A DNA stretch of 64,000 nucleotides from Paraburkholderia ultramafica (GCF_902859915.1 NZ_CADIKK010000001.1:310001-374000); one strand, 5' to 3'; shown: positions 17,503 to 27,784, counted from the stretch's first letter. The notes: generated by a model not told the origin, from the sequence alone. Numbers and translations: made by a program.

Positions 17503-18240
17503 CTAATCGCGGCCGCCGCCGCCCTGCTCGCCGGCTATCCGCGCCAGCACGTTGGCGACCACGCGGTCGCAGTGCGCTCCGCCGAACTCGAACAGGTTCC
17601 GCTCGACGAGATCCACTTCCTGAGTCAACGATTCGCGCAGCAGATTCTTCGCGCGGAAATGGCGGCTGCGCACGGTGGCCTCTGGAATCGCGAGACACTG
17701 CGCGGTCTCCTCGATGCTCATTTCCTCGACCGAGCGCAGCACGAAGACGACCCGAAAGACATCGGGCAGTTCGTCCAGCTTACGCTCGAGCAACGCACGC
17801 AGTTCCGCGCGCGCGGCCGCCTTGTCCGGAGAATTCGAATCGTCTGCGTTCATGACGTCGAGATCGGCATGAGTACCCGGGTCCACCATCGGAATCACGT
17901 TCTGACGCCGTGTCTCGCGGCGCAAACGGGCGAAGCATTCATTGAGCACCAGCCGCGACAGCCACGTGAGCAGCGCGGAGTCGCCGCGAAACTGGCCGAT
18001 CGATCGGTAGGCCGACAGATACGCTTCCTGCAGCGCATCCTCCGCCTCGGCGTCGTTATGGAGCGTGGCGCGCGCCAGACGATACAGACGCCGGTTGTGC
18101 CGTCGCATCAGTAGTTCGAACGCGGACCGGTCGCCGGCGACGACGCGGCGCACGATCGACAGGTCATCGACCTCTGGAGGTGCCGAACGTGTTACCGCGC
18201 TGTCCGTCATAGAGCGCTCGTCATTTGTGTCACCGGACAT
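17503..18240 (-). CDS. ECF-type RNA polymerase sigma factor
   Basis: 245 residues. Sigma region 2 at about 26-95 contains Ala-Glu-Asp-Ala-Leu-Gln-Glu-Ala-Tyr-Leu and Trp-Leu-Ser-Arg-Leu-Val-Leu-Asn-Glu. Region 4 at about 150-205 contains Leu-Pro-Asp-Val-Phe-Arg-Val-Val-Phe and Ser-Ile-Glu-Glu-Thr-Ala, with a helix-turn-helix. A 25-residue C-terminal extension has one Cys and a Gly-rich end. Its start overlaps the stop of the cupredoxin gene (ATGTCCGGTGA), indicating translational coupling. No anti-sigma gene of the usual zinc-finger type adjoins it, so control may come from the exported partners. Confidence 0.9.
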   Translation of the reverse strand: MSGDTNDERSMTDSAVTRSAPPEVDDLSIVRRVVAGDRSAFELLMRRHNRRLYRLARATLHNDAEAEDALQEAYLSAYRSIGQFRGDSALLTWLSRLVLNECFARLRRETRRQNVIPMVDPGTHADLDVMNADDSNSPDKAAARAELRALLERKLDELPDVFRVVFVLRSVEEMSIEETAQCLAIPEATVRSRHFRAKNLLRESLTQEVDLVERNLFEFGGAHCDRVVANVLARIAGEQGGGGRD

Positions 18241-18607
18241 TCAGTGTGCCACGCATCGTCGGGTGGAAGTTACACAGATAAGGATAGCTTCCCGGTTTGC
18301 CAGCGACATAGCTCCATGAAGCGTTCGGCGCGATGCCGCCCGAATCGAACACCTTCGCGGTTGAACTCGCCGTATGAGCGAACAGGTCCTTGTTCACCCA
18401 CTCGACGCGATCTCCGCGCTGCACCGTCAGCGTCGGCGGATTGAAGCGCATCTGCTCGATGACGACGTAGTGCGTGACAGGCGCAGCAGCGTCACTGGCC
18501 GGCAGCGCCAACCCGCAGGCCGCTCCCAGCGCGACGGTCAACATGAAACGGCCCGCTCGCGCCCTGCGCCGCTGCGTTCCGGCAGCGCCGATCCCGATCT
18601 CAGCCAC
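18230..18607 (-). CDS. Periplasmic cupredoxin (plastocyanin-like)
   Basis: 125 residues. A basic n-region, hydrophobic core and Ala-Ser-Asp-Ala-Ala-Ala form a signal peptide. The mature domain has the cupredoxin pattern: His in Leu-Phe-Ala-His-Thr-Ala, then Tyr-Leu-Cys-Asn-Phe-His-Pro-Thr-Met with the copper-ligand Cys, His and Met. It probably carries electrons or handles copper in the periplasm. I place the start at GTG 18607, which overlaps the DUF4142 stop as GTGGCTGA; an ATG at 18643 or 18544 is possible. Confidence 0.8.
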   Translation of the reverse strand: MAEIGIGAAGTQRRRARAGRFMLTVALGAACGLALPASDAAAPVTHYVVIEQMRFNPPTLTVQRGDRVEWVNKDLFAHTASSTAKVFDSGGIAPNASWSYVAGKPGSYPYLCNFHPTMRGTLNVR

Positions 18608-19133
18608 CGCTCTTGCCCAGTTCCGCCTGCAGATGCTTCGCATGGTCGAGATGCGCGACGAAGGCCGGCCGCACCTTGACGAGCAGCGCTTTCAGCTCTT
18701 CGTTTTTGGCACTCGGGATCAGGGTCTTGTCGAGCGCATCCAGAACGCTCTCGTGATACACCACTTCATGATCGATATACGCACGATCGAAAGCCATGCC
18801 GCTGAGCGTCTTCAGGTTGGCGAGGTTCGCATCGCCGCCTTGCTTGAGGCTCTGACTCGTCGGGTTGTCCTCGGGTGTCACGCCCAGCTTGTGCACGAGG
18901 TCGCCGGCCGCCTTGTTGACGCCGCTATGGTCGGCGATCATTCGCTGCGCAAACGCTTTGACGTCCTTCGAGTGAGACTTCGAGTCCGCGAACTTGCCAG
19001 CGTCGATATCGACCTGATTGGCGGTCACCACGATCGCCGCGATTTGAGGATCGGTGGGACCGGCGCTCTGCGAGTAGCCAGCGAAGCTGGCGAGAGTGAG
19101 AGCCCCGAACAGGGTAACGTTGAGCCACTTCAT
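18600..19133 (-). CDS. DUF4142 family exported protein
   Basis: 177 residues: a signal peptide (Lys-Trp-Leu-Asn start, cleavage near Ala-Gly-Tyr-Ser-Gln-Ser-Ala) and a helical ferritin-like DUF4142 domain. The domain contains Ile-Val-Val-Thr-Ala-Asn-Gln-Val-Asp-Ile-Asp-Ala-Gly, then Ala-Gln-Arg-Met-Ile-Ala-Asp-His and Tyr-Ile-Asp-His-Glu-Val-Val-Tyr-His. The conserved His/Glu/Asp residues suggest metal or redox binding, but the function is not established. First gene of a three-gene coupled operon with the cupredoxin and ECF sigma genes. Confidence 0.9.
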   Translation of the reverse strand: MKWLNVTLFGALTLASFAGYSQSAGPTDPQIAAIVVTANQVDIDAGKFADSKSHSKDVKAFAQRMIADHSGVNKAAGDLVHKLGVTPEDNPTSQSLKQGGDANLANLKTLSGMAFDRAYIDHEVVYHESVLDALDKTLIPSAKNEELKALLVKVRPAFVAHLDHAKHLQAELGKSGG

Positions 19134-19425
19134 GAGTTGTCTCCCGGATTATCGTCGCGCGGCTGGCTGGCCAACGCAGTCCAGATCCGATGCGATCGTG
19201 GATATGGACTTAGATGTCACCAGGGAGAGCCCTGTTTCCATTCGCGGCGCTAACTCGTGCGAATCGCGATGGATTGCCGCTTGAACGACGGCGTCGCGTC
19301 GAGGTTCGCTACTGGCTCCGGTAGCTTCAGTCTTTCAAGCTGACGTCTTTTTCGCTTGAGTGCATTCAGTGCATTCACTAACGCCGTGCCGAAAATCGGC
19401 ACCCGCGAGAAGGCCTGCGGACGAC

Positions 19426-20196
19426 TCATCCACCCGTCTTCGGCAGCCATGCGAGCGGGTCGACCGGCTGACCGTTGTGGCGGACTTCGAACTGGATCGA
19501 CGCGACGCCGCGGCTATCCACGCCGACCTCGCCGATGGTTTGCCCTTGCGCGACCGCATCGCCTTCCTTGACGAGCAGCGTGCTGTTCTGACCGTACGCG
19601 GTGATCAGCGTGTCGTCGTGCTTGATGATGATGAGCGGACCATACGCCTCGATACCGGTGCCCGCATAAACCACGCGGCCGGTCGCGGCGGCCTTGACCG
19701 GATCGCCGGGACGCCCGCCGATCACGATTCCGTTCGACTTGCCCGGCGCGAAGGTTTTCAGCACCGGTCCGCGCAACGGCCATTGCAGCACCCCTTGCTG
19801 CGCGCCGGCGGCCGCCATCGGCGCACCCGGCACCGCACCCGGCGCGTTCGGGGCGACGTTGACCGGCGGCGTCACCACGCTGCCGGAGGCCATCGGCGGA
19901 GACACGCGCAACACCTGGCCGGGACTGACCGGCGAGTTGACCGCGAGACCGTTCCACGCGGCGATTTCCTGCGGCCTGCGGCCATACGCCGACGCGATGC
20001 CGCCGAGCGTATCGCCCGGATTGACCCGGTAGAAACCGGCGGGAACCGGGACCGTGCCGAGGGTGGTTGGGCCGGACGGCGCACTGCTGTAGAACGGCGT
20101 GCTCTGCCACGGCATCGTCGTACAGCCACTGAACATCACGCCGAGCGCGGCCGCTGTCAACCAGCGCGTCCCCGCCAATTGCCATCGTCTTGTCAT
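19426..20196 (-). CDS. LysM and M23 (LytM) lipoprotein, NlpD-like
   Basis: 256 residues. Signal peptide with lipobox Phe-Ser-Gly-Cys, then a LysM peptidoglycan-binding motif at about 55-98 (Tyr-Arg-Val-Asn-Pro-Gly-Asp-Thr-Leu). A Pro/Ala/Val linker leads to a C-terminal M23 domain (about 145-252). The M23 domain has Gly-Arg-Val-Val-Tyr-Ala-Gly but lacks the full set of zinc ligands, like NlpD/EnvC. It is therefore probably an activator of cell-separation amidases rather than an enzyme. Start 20196 has GAGGA upstream. Not beside rpoS, so it is a paralogue of the classic nlpD. Confidence 0.88.
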   Translation of the reverse strand: MTRRWQLAGTRWLTAAALGVMFSGCTTMPWQSTPFYSSAPSGPTTLGTVPVPAGFYRVNPGDTLGGIASAYGRRPQEIAAWNGLAVNSPVSPGQVLRVSPPMASGSVVTPPVNVAPNAPGAVPGAPMAAAGAQQGVLQWPLRGPVLKTFAPGKSNGIVIGGRPGDPVKAAATGRVVYAGTGIEAYGPLIIIKHDDTLITAYGQNSTLLVKEGDAVAQGQTIGEVGVDSRGVASIQFEVRHNGQPVDPLAWLPKTGG

Positions 20197-20348
20197 GTGA
20201 TTTTCCTCGACACTTGTTTCAATCGGATTCAATCGATGCCCAAGCATTTGCCGTGCCGCCCGTCCCGCGGGCGCGGCAATGGCTCTCTATTATGCCGCCA
20301 TGCGCGCGGGCGCCGGTGTGGGCATGGCCTCAAACCTGACGTCCTGGT

Positions 20349-20660
20349 TCAGACGCTGCCCTGCGCTTCGACCACCAGAATGCGCGCCGCGCCGATCGGG
20401 TGAGCCACGTGCTCGGTGCCCACCGAAGCGTAGAACACATCGCCCGTTTCAAGAACCACCGACTGCTCGACGCCGTCTTCGCGATAGCGCATCTCGACGC
20501 GGCCGTCGAGCACGGCGAACACCTCCTCGCCGTCGTTGACGTGCCACTTGTACGGCTGATCGGTCCAATGCAGACGCGTCGTGATCCCGCTCATGTTGGC
20601 GATATCGAGCGCGCCCCATGCGCGCGTCGCGGTAAAGCTCTTGCTGCGAATGATCTTCAT
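20349..20660 (-). CDS. Small cupin-fold protein
   Basis: 103 residues forming one cupin barrel. Motif 1 is near 38-58 (Lys-Trp-His-Val-Asn-Asp-Gly-Glu-Glu-Val-Phe) and motif 2 near 72-95 (Gly-Asp-Val-Phe-Tyr-Ala-Ser-Val-Gly-Thr-Glu-His). The His and Glu residues would bind one metal ion. Substrate unknown. ATG 20660 is preferred over the upstream frame to 20699. Confidence 0.8.
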   Translation of the reverse strand: MKIIRSKSFTATRAWGALDIANMSGITTRLHWTDQPYKWHVNDGEEVFAVLDGRVEMRYREDGVEQSVVLETGDVFYASVGTEHVAHPIGAARILVVEAQGSV

Positions 20661-20907
20661 GGTCAAAGGGCAGTTAAAAAGACTGAGCCGCCGAGCCATT
20701 TTCCGCTGGACCTACCCGGACCGCACAGGCCGTCGCGGCCGGCGCTCCGGCTGGCCCCATTATAGGTCTGACGGTCCGCGCGTCTTTCGTAATAAGGCCG
20801 CACGGCCGATTCGTATGATTATTGAAACCACTGCGGCCTCGCCTATACTCAGTCAAGCTGCGCGGAACACACCGTACGAGAACGTCCGGATCCTGCGAGG
20901 AATTGGG

Positions 20908-21228
20908 ATGAACAAAGCCACCTTTCTGGCCGTGCAACTCAATGTCGACGACGTTGCGGCGTCGCCCGGTTTGGTCGAGTTGCTGAACACGCACCTCGTT
21001 TTCGCCGCCGACGTGGCCGAAGCCGCCGACGCCCTGGTGCAACTGGCCAGCATCGCGGGGCTGTCGAGCGGCGTTGAGGCTAGCGTCGAGATTCCCGCTC
21101 TCGCGATCGAGCGGCTGCGCGAAGCACTGGACAATCTGAGCGAATACGACGAATCCTGGCTGCTCGCCCTCGAACCGAGCCGCGCGCTATTCGATGAAAT
21201 AGGCCGCCGGCATCGCACGCTGCATTAG
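20908..21228 (+). CDS. Hypothetical protein
   Basis: 106 residues, helical, acidic and Ala/Leu-rich, with Asn-Leu-Ser-Glu-Tyr-Asp-Glu-Ser-Trp near residue 75. No domain recognised. The ATG at 20908 follows GAGGA. A strong intrinsic terminator comes 43 bases after the stop, supporting a genuine single-gene unit. Confidence 0.6.
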   Translation: MNKATFLAVQLNVDDVAASPGLVELLNTHLVFAADVAEAADALVQLASIAGLSSGVEASVEIPALAIERLREALDNLSEYDESWLLALEPSRALFDEIGRRHRTLH

Positions 21229-21270
21229 CGGCCGCGCTCGAACCCACCACTGAACCGCGCCGCACACAAC

Positions 21271-21306
21271 AAAACGCCATCCGGCAAACCGGATGGCGTT
21301 TTTTTA
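21271..21306 (+). terminator. Intrinsic terminator
   Basis: ACGCCATCCGG, CAAA loop, CCGGATGGCGT followed by seven T residues. It ends the gene at 20908; the A-run on the other side lets it also serve the minus strand. Confidence 0.9.
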
Positions 21307-21357
21307 TTGCTCGCCGCCTTGTCAGTCAGGCGGCGCCTTCGTCAGCTTCGGCGCAGC

Positions 21358-21675
21358 TTAGTTGCCGAAGTAGATCGAGTGACGGTCGTTGCCGCTCATC
21401 GGACGGCCAGCTTGCGAGCTGCCGGCGATCGGTGCGCCGTAGCCGCTGTTCGCAGCTTGAGCGGTGCCGTCTTGAGCATCGACGCGCGCTTGCGCTGCCT
21501 GGATGTTCGCCGGATACGTAGCGTGATCGCCTGCCGGGTTGTAGCCGGCCTTTTCGAGCTGGACCAGTTCAGCGCGAACTTGAGCGCGCGTAACCGGCTG
21601 ATTCGATTGGGCAAACGAAGCGACAGGAACAACCAGAGCGGCGGCGACGACAACTGCAGAGATCAGGGTCTTCAT
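21358..21675 (-). CDS. DUF4148 domain exported protein
   Basis: 105 residues with an N-terminal signal peptide (cleaved after Ala-Ser-Phe-Ala). The DUF4148 core is Val-Thr-Arg-Ala-Gln-Val-Arg-Ala-Glu-Leu-Val-Gln-Leu-Glu-Lys-Ala-Gly-Tyr-Asn-Pro. The C-terminal half is Ala/Gln/Gly-rich. DUF4148 proteins are small periplasmic proteins abundant in Burkholderia; function unknown. AAGGAGG lies just before the start. The following AT-richer 260 bases hold its promoter. Confidence 0.92.
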   Translation of the reverse strand: MKTLISAVVVAAALVVPVASFAQSNQPVTRAQVRAELVQLEKAGYNPAGDHATYPANIQAAQARVDAQDGTAQAANSGYGAPIAGSSQAGRPMSGNDRHSIYFGN

Positions 21676-21895
21676 GATGTAAACCTCCTTAACTTGTTGT
21701 GCAGTGCGCTTTGGGCTTGTTCTCCGTCAGCGCTTGAATACAAGTTTAGGGGTGTCATGACCGAGGGTAAACACCTAAAACGACGAAACTCTATTGCTAT
21801 TTTTGTAATAGTTGCGAAAAGACTCACCGTCATATAAAACAGTTCGCCAATTTCGGCAACAATTTCCCCGTCGCGGATTTCAAGCGGTAATGCAG

Positions 21896-21927
21896 CCCGC
21901 CGCGCCTTATACCAGGGGCGCGGCGGG
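21896..21927 (-). terminator. GC-rich hairpin after gnd
   Basis: An 11-bp perfect stem (21896-21906 with 21917-21927) sits 16 bases beyond the gnd stop. There is no T tract, so it may be a Rho-assisted or mRNA-stabilising hairpin. Confidence 0.5.
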
Positions 21928-21942
21928 TCGCAGTTCAAACGC

Positions 21943-23352
<1,410 letters not shown>

Positions 23353-23601
23353 GTGGATTCTCCAGAGTCCAAAAAATGTCGTGACGTCGCGCCAGAAGGA
23401 ACGTCGGCGGGACGTCGAGGGTGAAAGGATAAAAGAAATGCACGCTTGCCGCTCGTTGACGGGCAACGGGCGGCGCGTTCCACTGCGTGCGGCGGGGCCG
23501 GCGCTGCTCGATGACGCGCGGCACACCGCGAGCACGCGGCGGTAGTTCATCAAGGATGCCGGCTTTCGCCCGCGGAAAATCGTTGGCCGGATCCGCGTCT
23601 G

Positions 23602-24234
23602 TCAAACCTGCGCCGCGCCCGGGCGTTTCCTGAACACGAGGCTGAAATTGTTGGCCGGCATCGCGATCGGCTCGTCGCACACGAGTCCTGCCGAGGCGCC
23701 CAGCGCGATCACGGCTTCCATGTCACGCACGCCCCATTCGGGGTCGCGGCTGCGCAACTGCTGATCGAACGCGTCGTTGCTCGGCGCCGTATGCGCGCCG
23801 CCGCGTTTGTACGGGCCGTACAGATACAGTACACCGCCATCGACGAGACGGCGGCTCGCACCGGCGAACAGCGCCTGGGCCGCGCTCCACGGCGAGATGT
23901 GAATCATGTTGATACAGACCACCGCGTCGAGCGAGTCGACGCCCCAATCCGGCTGATGCACGTCGACGGCAAGCGGAGCGCGCACGTTCGGCAGGCCTTC
24001 GTGGACGATCCACGCGGCAATCGATGCACGCGCGTCGGCGTCGGCATCGCTCGGTTGCCAGTCGAGTCCGGGCAGCGCGCCGGCGAAGCACATTGCGTGC
24101 TGGCCGGTGCCGCTCGCGATTTCGAGCACGCGGCCGGTGGCCGGCAGCGTGTCGCGCAGCACGGCGAGAATCGGTTCGCGGTTGCGTTCCGCGGAAGGCG
24201 AATGTTGCCGCAACGCCGGGTGGGAATCAGTCAT
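23602..24234 (-). CDS. DUF938 SAM-dependent methyltransferase
   Basis: 210 residues, Rossmann methyltransferase. Arg-Val-Leu-Glu-Ile-Ala-Ser-Gly-Thr-Gly-Gln-His is the SAM loop, Pro-Ser-Asp-Ala-Asp follows strand 2, and Asn-Met-Ile-His-Ile-Ser-Pro-Trp is the DUF938 signature. Ends with Asn-Asn-Phe-Ser-Leu-Val-Phe-Arg-Lys, typical of the family. Substrate unknown. It slightly overlaps or abuts the PNPOx-family pseudogene upstream on the same strand. Confidence 0.9.
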   Translation of the reverse strand: MTDSHPALRQHSPSAERNREPILAVLRDTLPATGRVLEIASGTGQHAMCFAGALPGLDWQPSDADADARASIAAWIVHEGLPNVRAPLAVDVHQPDWGVDSLDAVVCINMIHISPWSAAQALFAGASRRLVDGGVLYLYGPYKRGGAHTAPSNDAFDQQLRSRDPEWGVRDMEAVIALGASAGLVCDEPIAMPANNFSLVFRKRPGAAQV

Positions 24235-24248
24235 GGTCAGCTTGTGTG

Positions 24249-24541
24249 TCAGTACAGGGTCGCGCGCACGCGTTCGGGGAGTTCACGGTCGTAGGCGGCG
24301 GCGTTGAAATCCGCGCCACTGACGCGCCGTAGCATCGCGCCCGTGCTCGGCAGCCGCGATCGTTCGACGTGATGCGCCGGGTCCCACAGTTTCGAACGCA
24401 ACCGGCGGTGGCCAGCACGACGAACGGCGCGACTTCGATGAACGCGCGATAGTCCTGGTTGACGTACGGAATCTCTTTGCGCAGCGCACGTTCGTTCGGC
24501 TGACTGTAGAGGGCTTCGAGCTGTTCGATCGTCGTCAACAT
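24249..24541 (-). pseudogene. PNPOx-family (flavin split-barrel) gene with internal deletion
   Basis: A good ribosome-binding site (AAGGAAG) and ATG at 24541 begin Met-Leu-Thr-Thr-Ile-Glu-Gln-Leu, and the frame reads well to Val-Val-Leu-Ala-Thr-Ala-Gly. The next bases, in another frame, read Lys-Leu-Trp-Asp-Pro-Ala-His-His-Val-Glu-Arg-Ser and Val-Ser-Gly-Ala-Asp-Phe-Asn-Ala-Ala-Ala-Tyr. They end Arg-Ala-Thr-Leu-Tyr-stop at 24249, the C terminus of the same pyridoxamine-phosphate-oxidase-like family. The central half, including the flavin-binding part, is missing and the frame is broken. Confidence 0.8.
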
Positions 24542-24646
24542 CGGTCTTCCTTTCTTAGAGGTGCGTATTGTTCGAACGGCGCGCTGCAAGCGAACCCGGC
24601 TTATCGGCGCATCACGACGCGGGCTGCCGCTACGTGAAGGCCGGCG

Positions 24647-25516
24647 TCAATCGAGCGCCAGGCGGCCGGCCAGCGCGCTCAGCGTGCGGGCGCACGGCGC
24701 GGCAATCTTCAGCGACAGCAGTGGATCGGCGCGCGTGCGCCCCAGATTGATCGCGACAATCGGCTTGCCTTGTTTTTGCGCCCACACGCAGAAACGATAG
24801 CCGGAATAGACCATCAGCGACGAGCCGACCACCAGCACCGCGTCCGCCGCGTCGAGCGCATCCGACGCCGCTTCGACGCGCTCCTTCGGCACACTTTCGC
24901 CGAAGAACACCACAGCGGGCTTCAGCAGTCCACCGCAGTTCGAACACGCCGGAATGCGGAAGCCGCCGAGATCGTGCCACTCGAGATGCGCGTCGCCGTC
25001 GGCGGCGGTTTCGGCGGTCACGTTCAGCAGCGCGGGATTGTCCGCCTCCAGCGTGTGCTGGATCGACGCACGCGCATGCTGCATCCCGCAATCGAGACAC
25101 GTCACCCCGTCGATGCCCCCGTGCAACTCGATCACCTCGCGGCTGCCGGCCCGCTGATGCAAACCGTCGACGTTCTGCGTCACCAGCGTCGGCACATGGC
25201 CGGCCGCTTCGAGCCGGGCCAGCGCGGTATGCGCGGCGTTCGGCTGCGCGTGCGCGACCACCGGCCAGCCGACCATGCTGCGCGCCCAATAACGCTGGCG
25301 CATCGCGAGCGTGCCGAGAAACTCCTGCAGCGTGATCGGCGGCGAGCGCTTCCATGTGCCGTTGTCGTCGCGATAGCCGGGGATGCCGGAGTCGGTGCTG
25401 ATGCCCGCGCCGGTCAGCACGAACAGACGCGGATAGCGCTGCACGAAGCGATGCAGGTCGTCCAGCGTGTGCGACTCAAGCGGGGGTTCGACAGGCGCGG
25501 ACTGAAGGTCGGTCAT
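24647..25516 (-). CDS. Sir2-family NAD-dependent protein deacetylase
   Basis: 289 residues. Gly-Ala-Gly-Ile-Ser (about 36-40), Thr-Gln-Asn-Val-Asp-Gly-Leu-His (about 112-119) and the catalytic His in Glu-Leu-His-Gly are present. Two Cys pairs, Cys-Leu-Asp-Cys and Cys-Ser-Asn-Cys, would hold zinc. Phe-Phe-Gly-Glu and Val-Gly-Ser-Ser-Leu complete the NAD pocket. The acyl preference cannot be told from sequence alone. Its stop is followed by the broken PNPOx gene, and an oxidoreductase-like small protein gene lies 51 bases upstream on the same strand. Confidence 0.95.
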   Translation of the reverse strand: MTDLQSAPVEPPLESHTLDDLHRFVQRYPRLFVLTGAGISTDSGIPGYRDDNGTWKRSPPITLQEFLGTLAMRQRYWARSMVGWPVVAHAQPNAAHTALARLEAAGHVPTLVTQNVDGLHQRAGSREVIELHGGIDGVTCLDCGMQHARASIQHTLEADNPALLNVTAETAADGDAHLEWHDLGGFRIPACSNCGGLLKPAVVFFGESVPKERVEAASDALDAADAVLVVGSSLMVYSGYRFCVWAQKQGKPIVAINLGRTRADPLLSLKIAAPCARTLSALAGRLALD

Positions 25517-25567
25517 GACGGAGCACGGTGAAGGACTGCGGCGTGGACGTAAAACCTCGAACGCCGT

Positions 25568-25780
25568 TCAACGACGCGTGCGCGGCTTGCTTTGCCGCGT
25601 GTGCGCCGCGTGCCGCGCCTGCCGCGTTTGCCACTCGGCGAGCGCGATCCGGTAGCGTTCGAGCGCTTCGTCGTAGAGATCGAAAACACAGGGAGTGCAG
25701 CCGCTATGACAACAGTCGTCGAGATCGGGCTGCACGGGCGGCTGCGGCTGCGGGTCGTCGCTGGGTGTGGCTCGGGGCAC
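25568..25780 (-). CDS. Oxidoreductase-like domain small protein
   Basis: 70 residues, Pro/Gln-rich N terminus, then the signature Asp-Asp-Cys-Cys-His-Ser-Gly-Cys-Thr-Pro-Cys-Val-Phe-Asp-Leu-Tyr-Asp-Glu. This is the oxidoreductase-like N-terminal domain (PF09791), found alone in many Proteobacteria. The four Cys may bind metal. Followed by a basic Arg/Lys tail. Same strand as the sirtuin gene, 51 bases upstream of it, so probably co-transcribed. Confidence 0.82.
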   Translation of the reverse strand: MPRATPSDDPQPQPPVQPDLDDCCHSGCTPCVFDLYDEALERYRIALAEWQTRQARHAAHTRQSKPRTRR

Positions 25781-25859
25781 GGCGAATCGCGTTCCGTAAA
25801 GGCGGGAAGCGCCCAGTATAAATTGATCCCACGTGGCGCGCTCCCGGGCGCGCCGCCGC

Positions 25860-26642
25860 TCAACCCCGGCCGACGAACGGCATCTTGCTCGCCATGATGG
25901 TCATGAACTGCACGTTCGCCGACAGCGGCAGTTCGGCCATCTGCAGCACCGCGTCGGCGACGTGCTGCACGTCCATCAGCGGCTCGATTGCGATTTCGCC
26001 GTTGGCTTGCCGCACGCCGCGCGCCATTCGCGCGGCCATTTCCGTTTCCGCATTGCCGATGTCGATCTGCCCGCACACGATGTCGTATTTGCGGCCGTCG
26101 AGCGACACGGCTTTCGTGAGACCGGTGATCGCGTGCTTGGTCGCCGTGTAGGCGATGCTGTTCGGCCGCGGCGCATGCGCCGAGATCGAGCCGTTGTTAA
26201 TGATGCGGCCGCCGCGCGGGCTCTGCGTTTTCATCAGGCCGAAGGCCGCCCGCGTGCACAGGAACACGCCGGTGAGATTGGTGTCGACCACCGAGCGCCA
26301 TTCGTCGATATCGAGTTCGTCGATATCGACGGGCGAACCGTTACGGCCCGCGTTGTTGAACAGCACGTCGAGGCGGCCGCGCCGCTCGCGGATCGTGTCG
26401 AACAGCGCCGCGACGCTGGCGGCGTCCGTCACGTCGCACGCGACGGCGAGCGCGTCGCCGCCCAGGTGCTGCGCTTCATGCACCACCGCGTCGAGCGGCG
26501 CCTGACGACGCCCGGCCAGTACGACGCTATAGCCATGCTCCAGCATCTTGAGCGCGCATGCGCGGCCGATCCCGCTGCCTGCGCCTGTTACCAGCGCGAC
26601 CTTCTTGATTCCTGTTCCTGTCACTGCTCTCTCCTTTCCCAT
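25860..26642 (-). CDS. Short-chain dehydrogenase/reductase
   Basis: 260 residues. Thr-Gly-Ala-Gly-Ser-Gly-Ile-Gly cofactor loop (about 19-26), Ala-Gly-Arg-Arg after strand 2 (NADP preference), Asn-Asn-Ala-Gly and the catalytic Ser with Tyr-Thr-Ala-Thr-Lys. It is a classical SDR with Rossmann fold; substrate unknown. 79 bases upstream of the oxidoreductase-like gene on the same strand. Confidence 0.93.
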   Translation of the reverse strand: MGKERAVTGTGIKKVALVTGAGSGIGRACALKMLEHGYSVVLAGRRQAPLDAVVHEAQHLGGDALAVACDVTDAASVAALFDTIRERRGRLDVLFNNAGRNGSPVDIDELDIDEWRSVVDTNLTGVFLCTRAAFGLMKTQSPRGGRIINNGSISAHAPRPNSIAYTATKHAITGLTKAVSLDGRKYDIVCGQIDIGNAETEMAARMARGVRQANGEIAIEPLMDVQHVADAVLQMAELPLSANVQFMTIMASKMPFVGRG

Positions 26643-26926
26643 CCATCATGGCTGCGCGCAATCATGCCGGCCTGACCGGCTAACCTCGCGCCCCCGCCTC
26701 TTCAGCCCTAGCACCATACAACAGTGGTTTGCCGATCACAAACGCCAACGCGCATTACCACGACGCGGGCAGCAACCCCACCCATCTTTCAACGCCCTTT
26801 CATTTGCAACCATTCCTGACTGCGCCCGCGTCGAGCCGCGCATCAATGGTATCTTTCGCGGCTGCGCGTCACGCGCACGATTCATGGCCTTCCCGGACGG
26901 AAGAAGGCAGACAGGAAGCACGCTTG

Positions 26927-27784
26927 ATGAACGAATTCTCCACGACGCCGCATGGCGCCCGGTCCGCGCCGCCGCGCCGCTGGCCGCAAACCGGCTACCC
27001 CGCGATGCTCACCGCCACCGCCGCATGGCACGTGTTCGTGCTGGCCGGCTGGCTGCTGGCGCCCGCCGCGTGGCCCTGGTGGCTGGCCGCGATCTTCGTG
27101 AACCACGCCATTTTCACGGTGACCGGCCTGTTGCCGCGCACGTCGCTGCTCGGTCCGAACTGGACGCGTCTGCCCGCCGGCACGCGCAACGCGGACGCCA
27201 TCGCGCTGACCATCGACGATGGACCCGATCCCGTTGTCACGCCGCAAGTGCTCGATCTGCTCGACGCCTTCGACGTGCGCGCCACCTTCTTCTGCATTGG
27301 CGCGAACGTGCAGCGCTATCCGGCGCTCGCACGCGAGATCATCGCGCGAGGCCATGCGCTCGAAAATCATTCGCAGGTTCACGTCCACACGTTTTCCGTG
27401 ACGTTTCCGGCCGCGCTCACACGTGAGATCGACACCGCGCAACGCACGCTCGAGCAAGTGAGCGGCGAGCGGCCGATGTTCTTCCGTGCGCCTGCGGGCT
27501 TGCGCAATATCTTTCTCGAACCTGTGCTGCGCAAGCTCGACTTGCGGCTCGCGGCGTGGACGCGGCGCGGCTACGACACTCGCGAGCGCGATCCTCAGGT
27601 GGTGACGCGAAGGCTGCTCGACGGCCTCGCGGCGCGCGACATTCTGCTCCTGCACGACGGCAATGCCGCGCTCACGGTCGACGGCAAGCCGCTGATCCTC
27701 GCGGTGCTGCCGTGCGTGATCGACGCGGCCCGCAAGCAGCAGTTGCGCTTCGTTACGCTGCGTGAGGCGCGTGTTGATGCGTGA
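26927..27784 (+). CDS. Polysaccharide deacetylase (NodB homology) membrane protein
   Basis: 285 residues. Two hydrophobic segments at about 33-65 anchor it, and a NodB domain follows. It has Thr-Ile-Asp-Asp-Gly-Pro-Asp-Pro (metal and catalytic Asp), Phe-Phe-Cys-Ile-Gly-Ala-Asn, Glu-Asn-His-Ser-Gln-Val-His (metal His pair), Arg-Ala-Pro-Ala-Gly and Leu-Leu-His-Asp-Gly near the end. It probably removes N-acetyl groups from an envelope glycan. Start 26927 has AGGAAG upstream. Confidence 0.9.
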   Translation: MNEFSTTPHGARSAPPRRWPQTGYPAMLTATAAWHVFVLAGWLLAPAAWPWWLAAIFVNHAIFTVTGLLPRTSLLGPNWTRLPAGTRNADAIALTIDDGPDPVVTPQVLDLLDAFDVRATFFCIGANVQRYPALAREIIARGHALENHSQVHVHTFSVTFPAALTREIDTAQRTLEQVSGERPMFFRAPAGLRNIFLEPVLRKLDLRLAAWTRRGYDTRERDPQVVTRRLLDGLAARDILLLHDGNAALTVDGKPLILAVLPCVIDAARKQQLRFVTLREARVDA

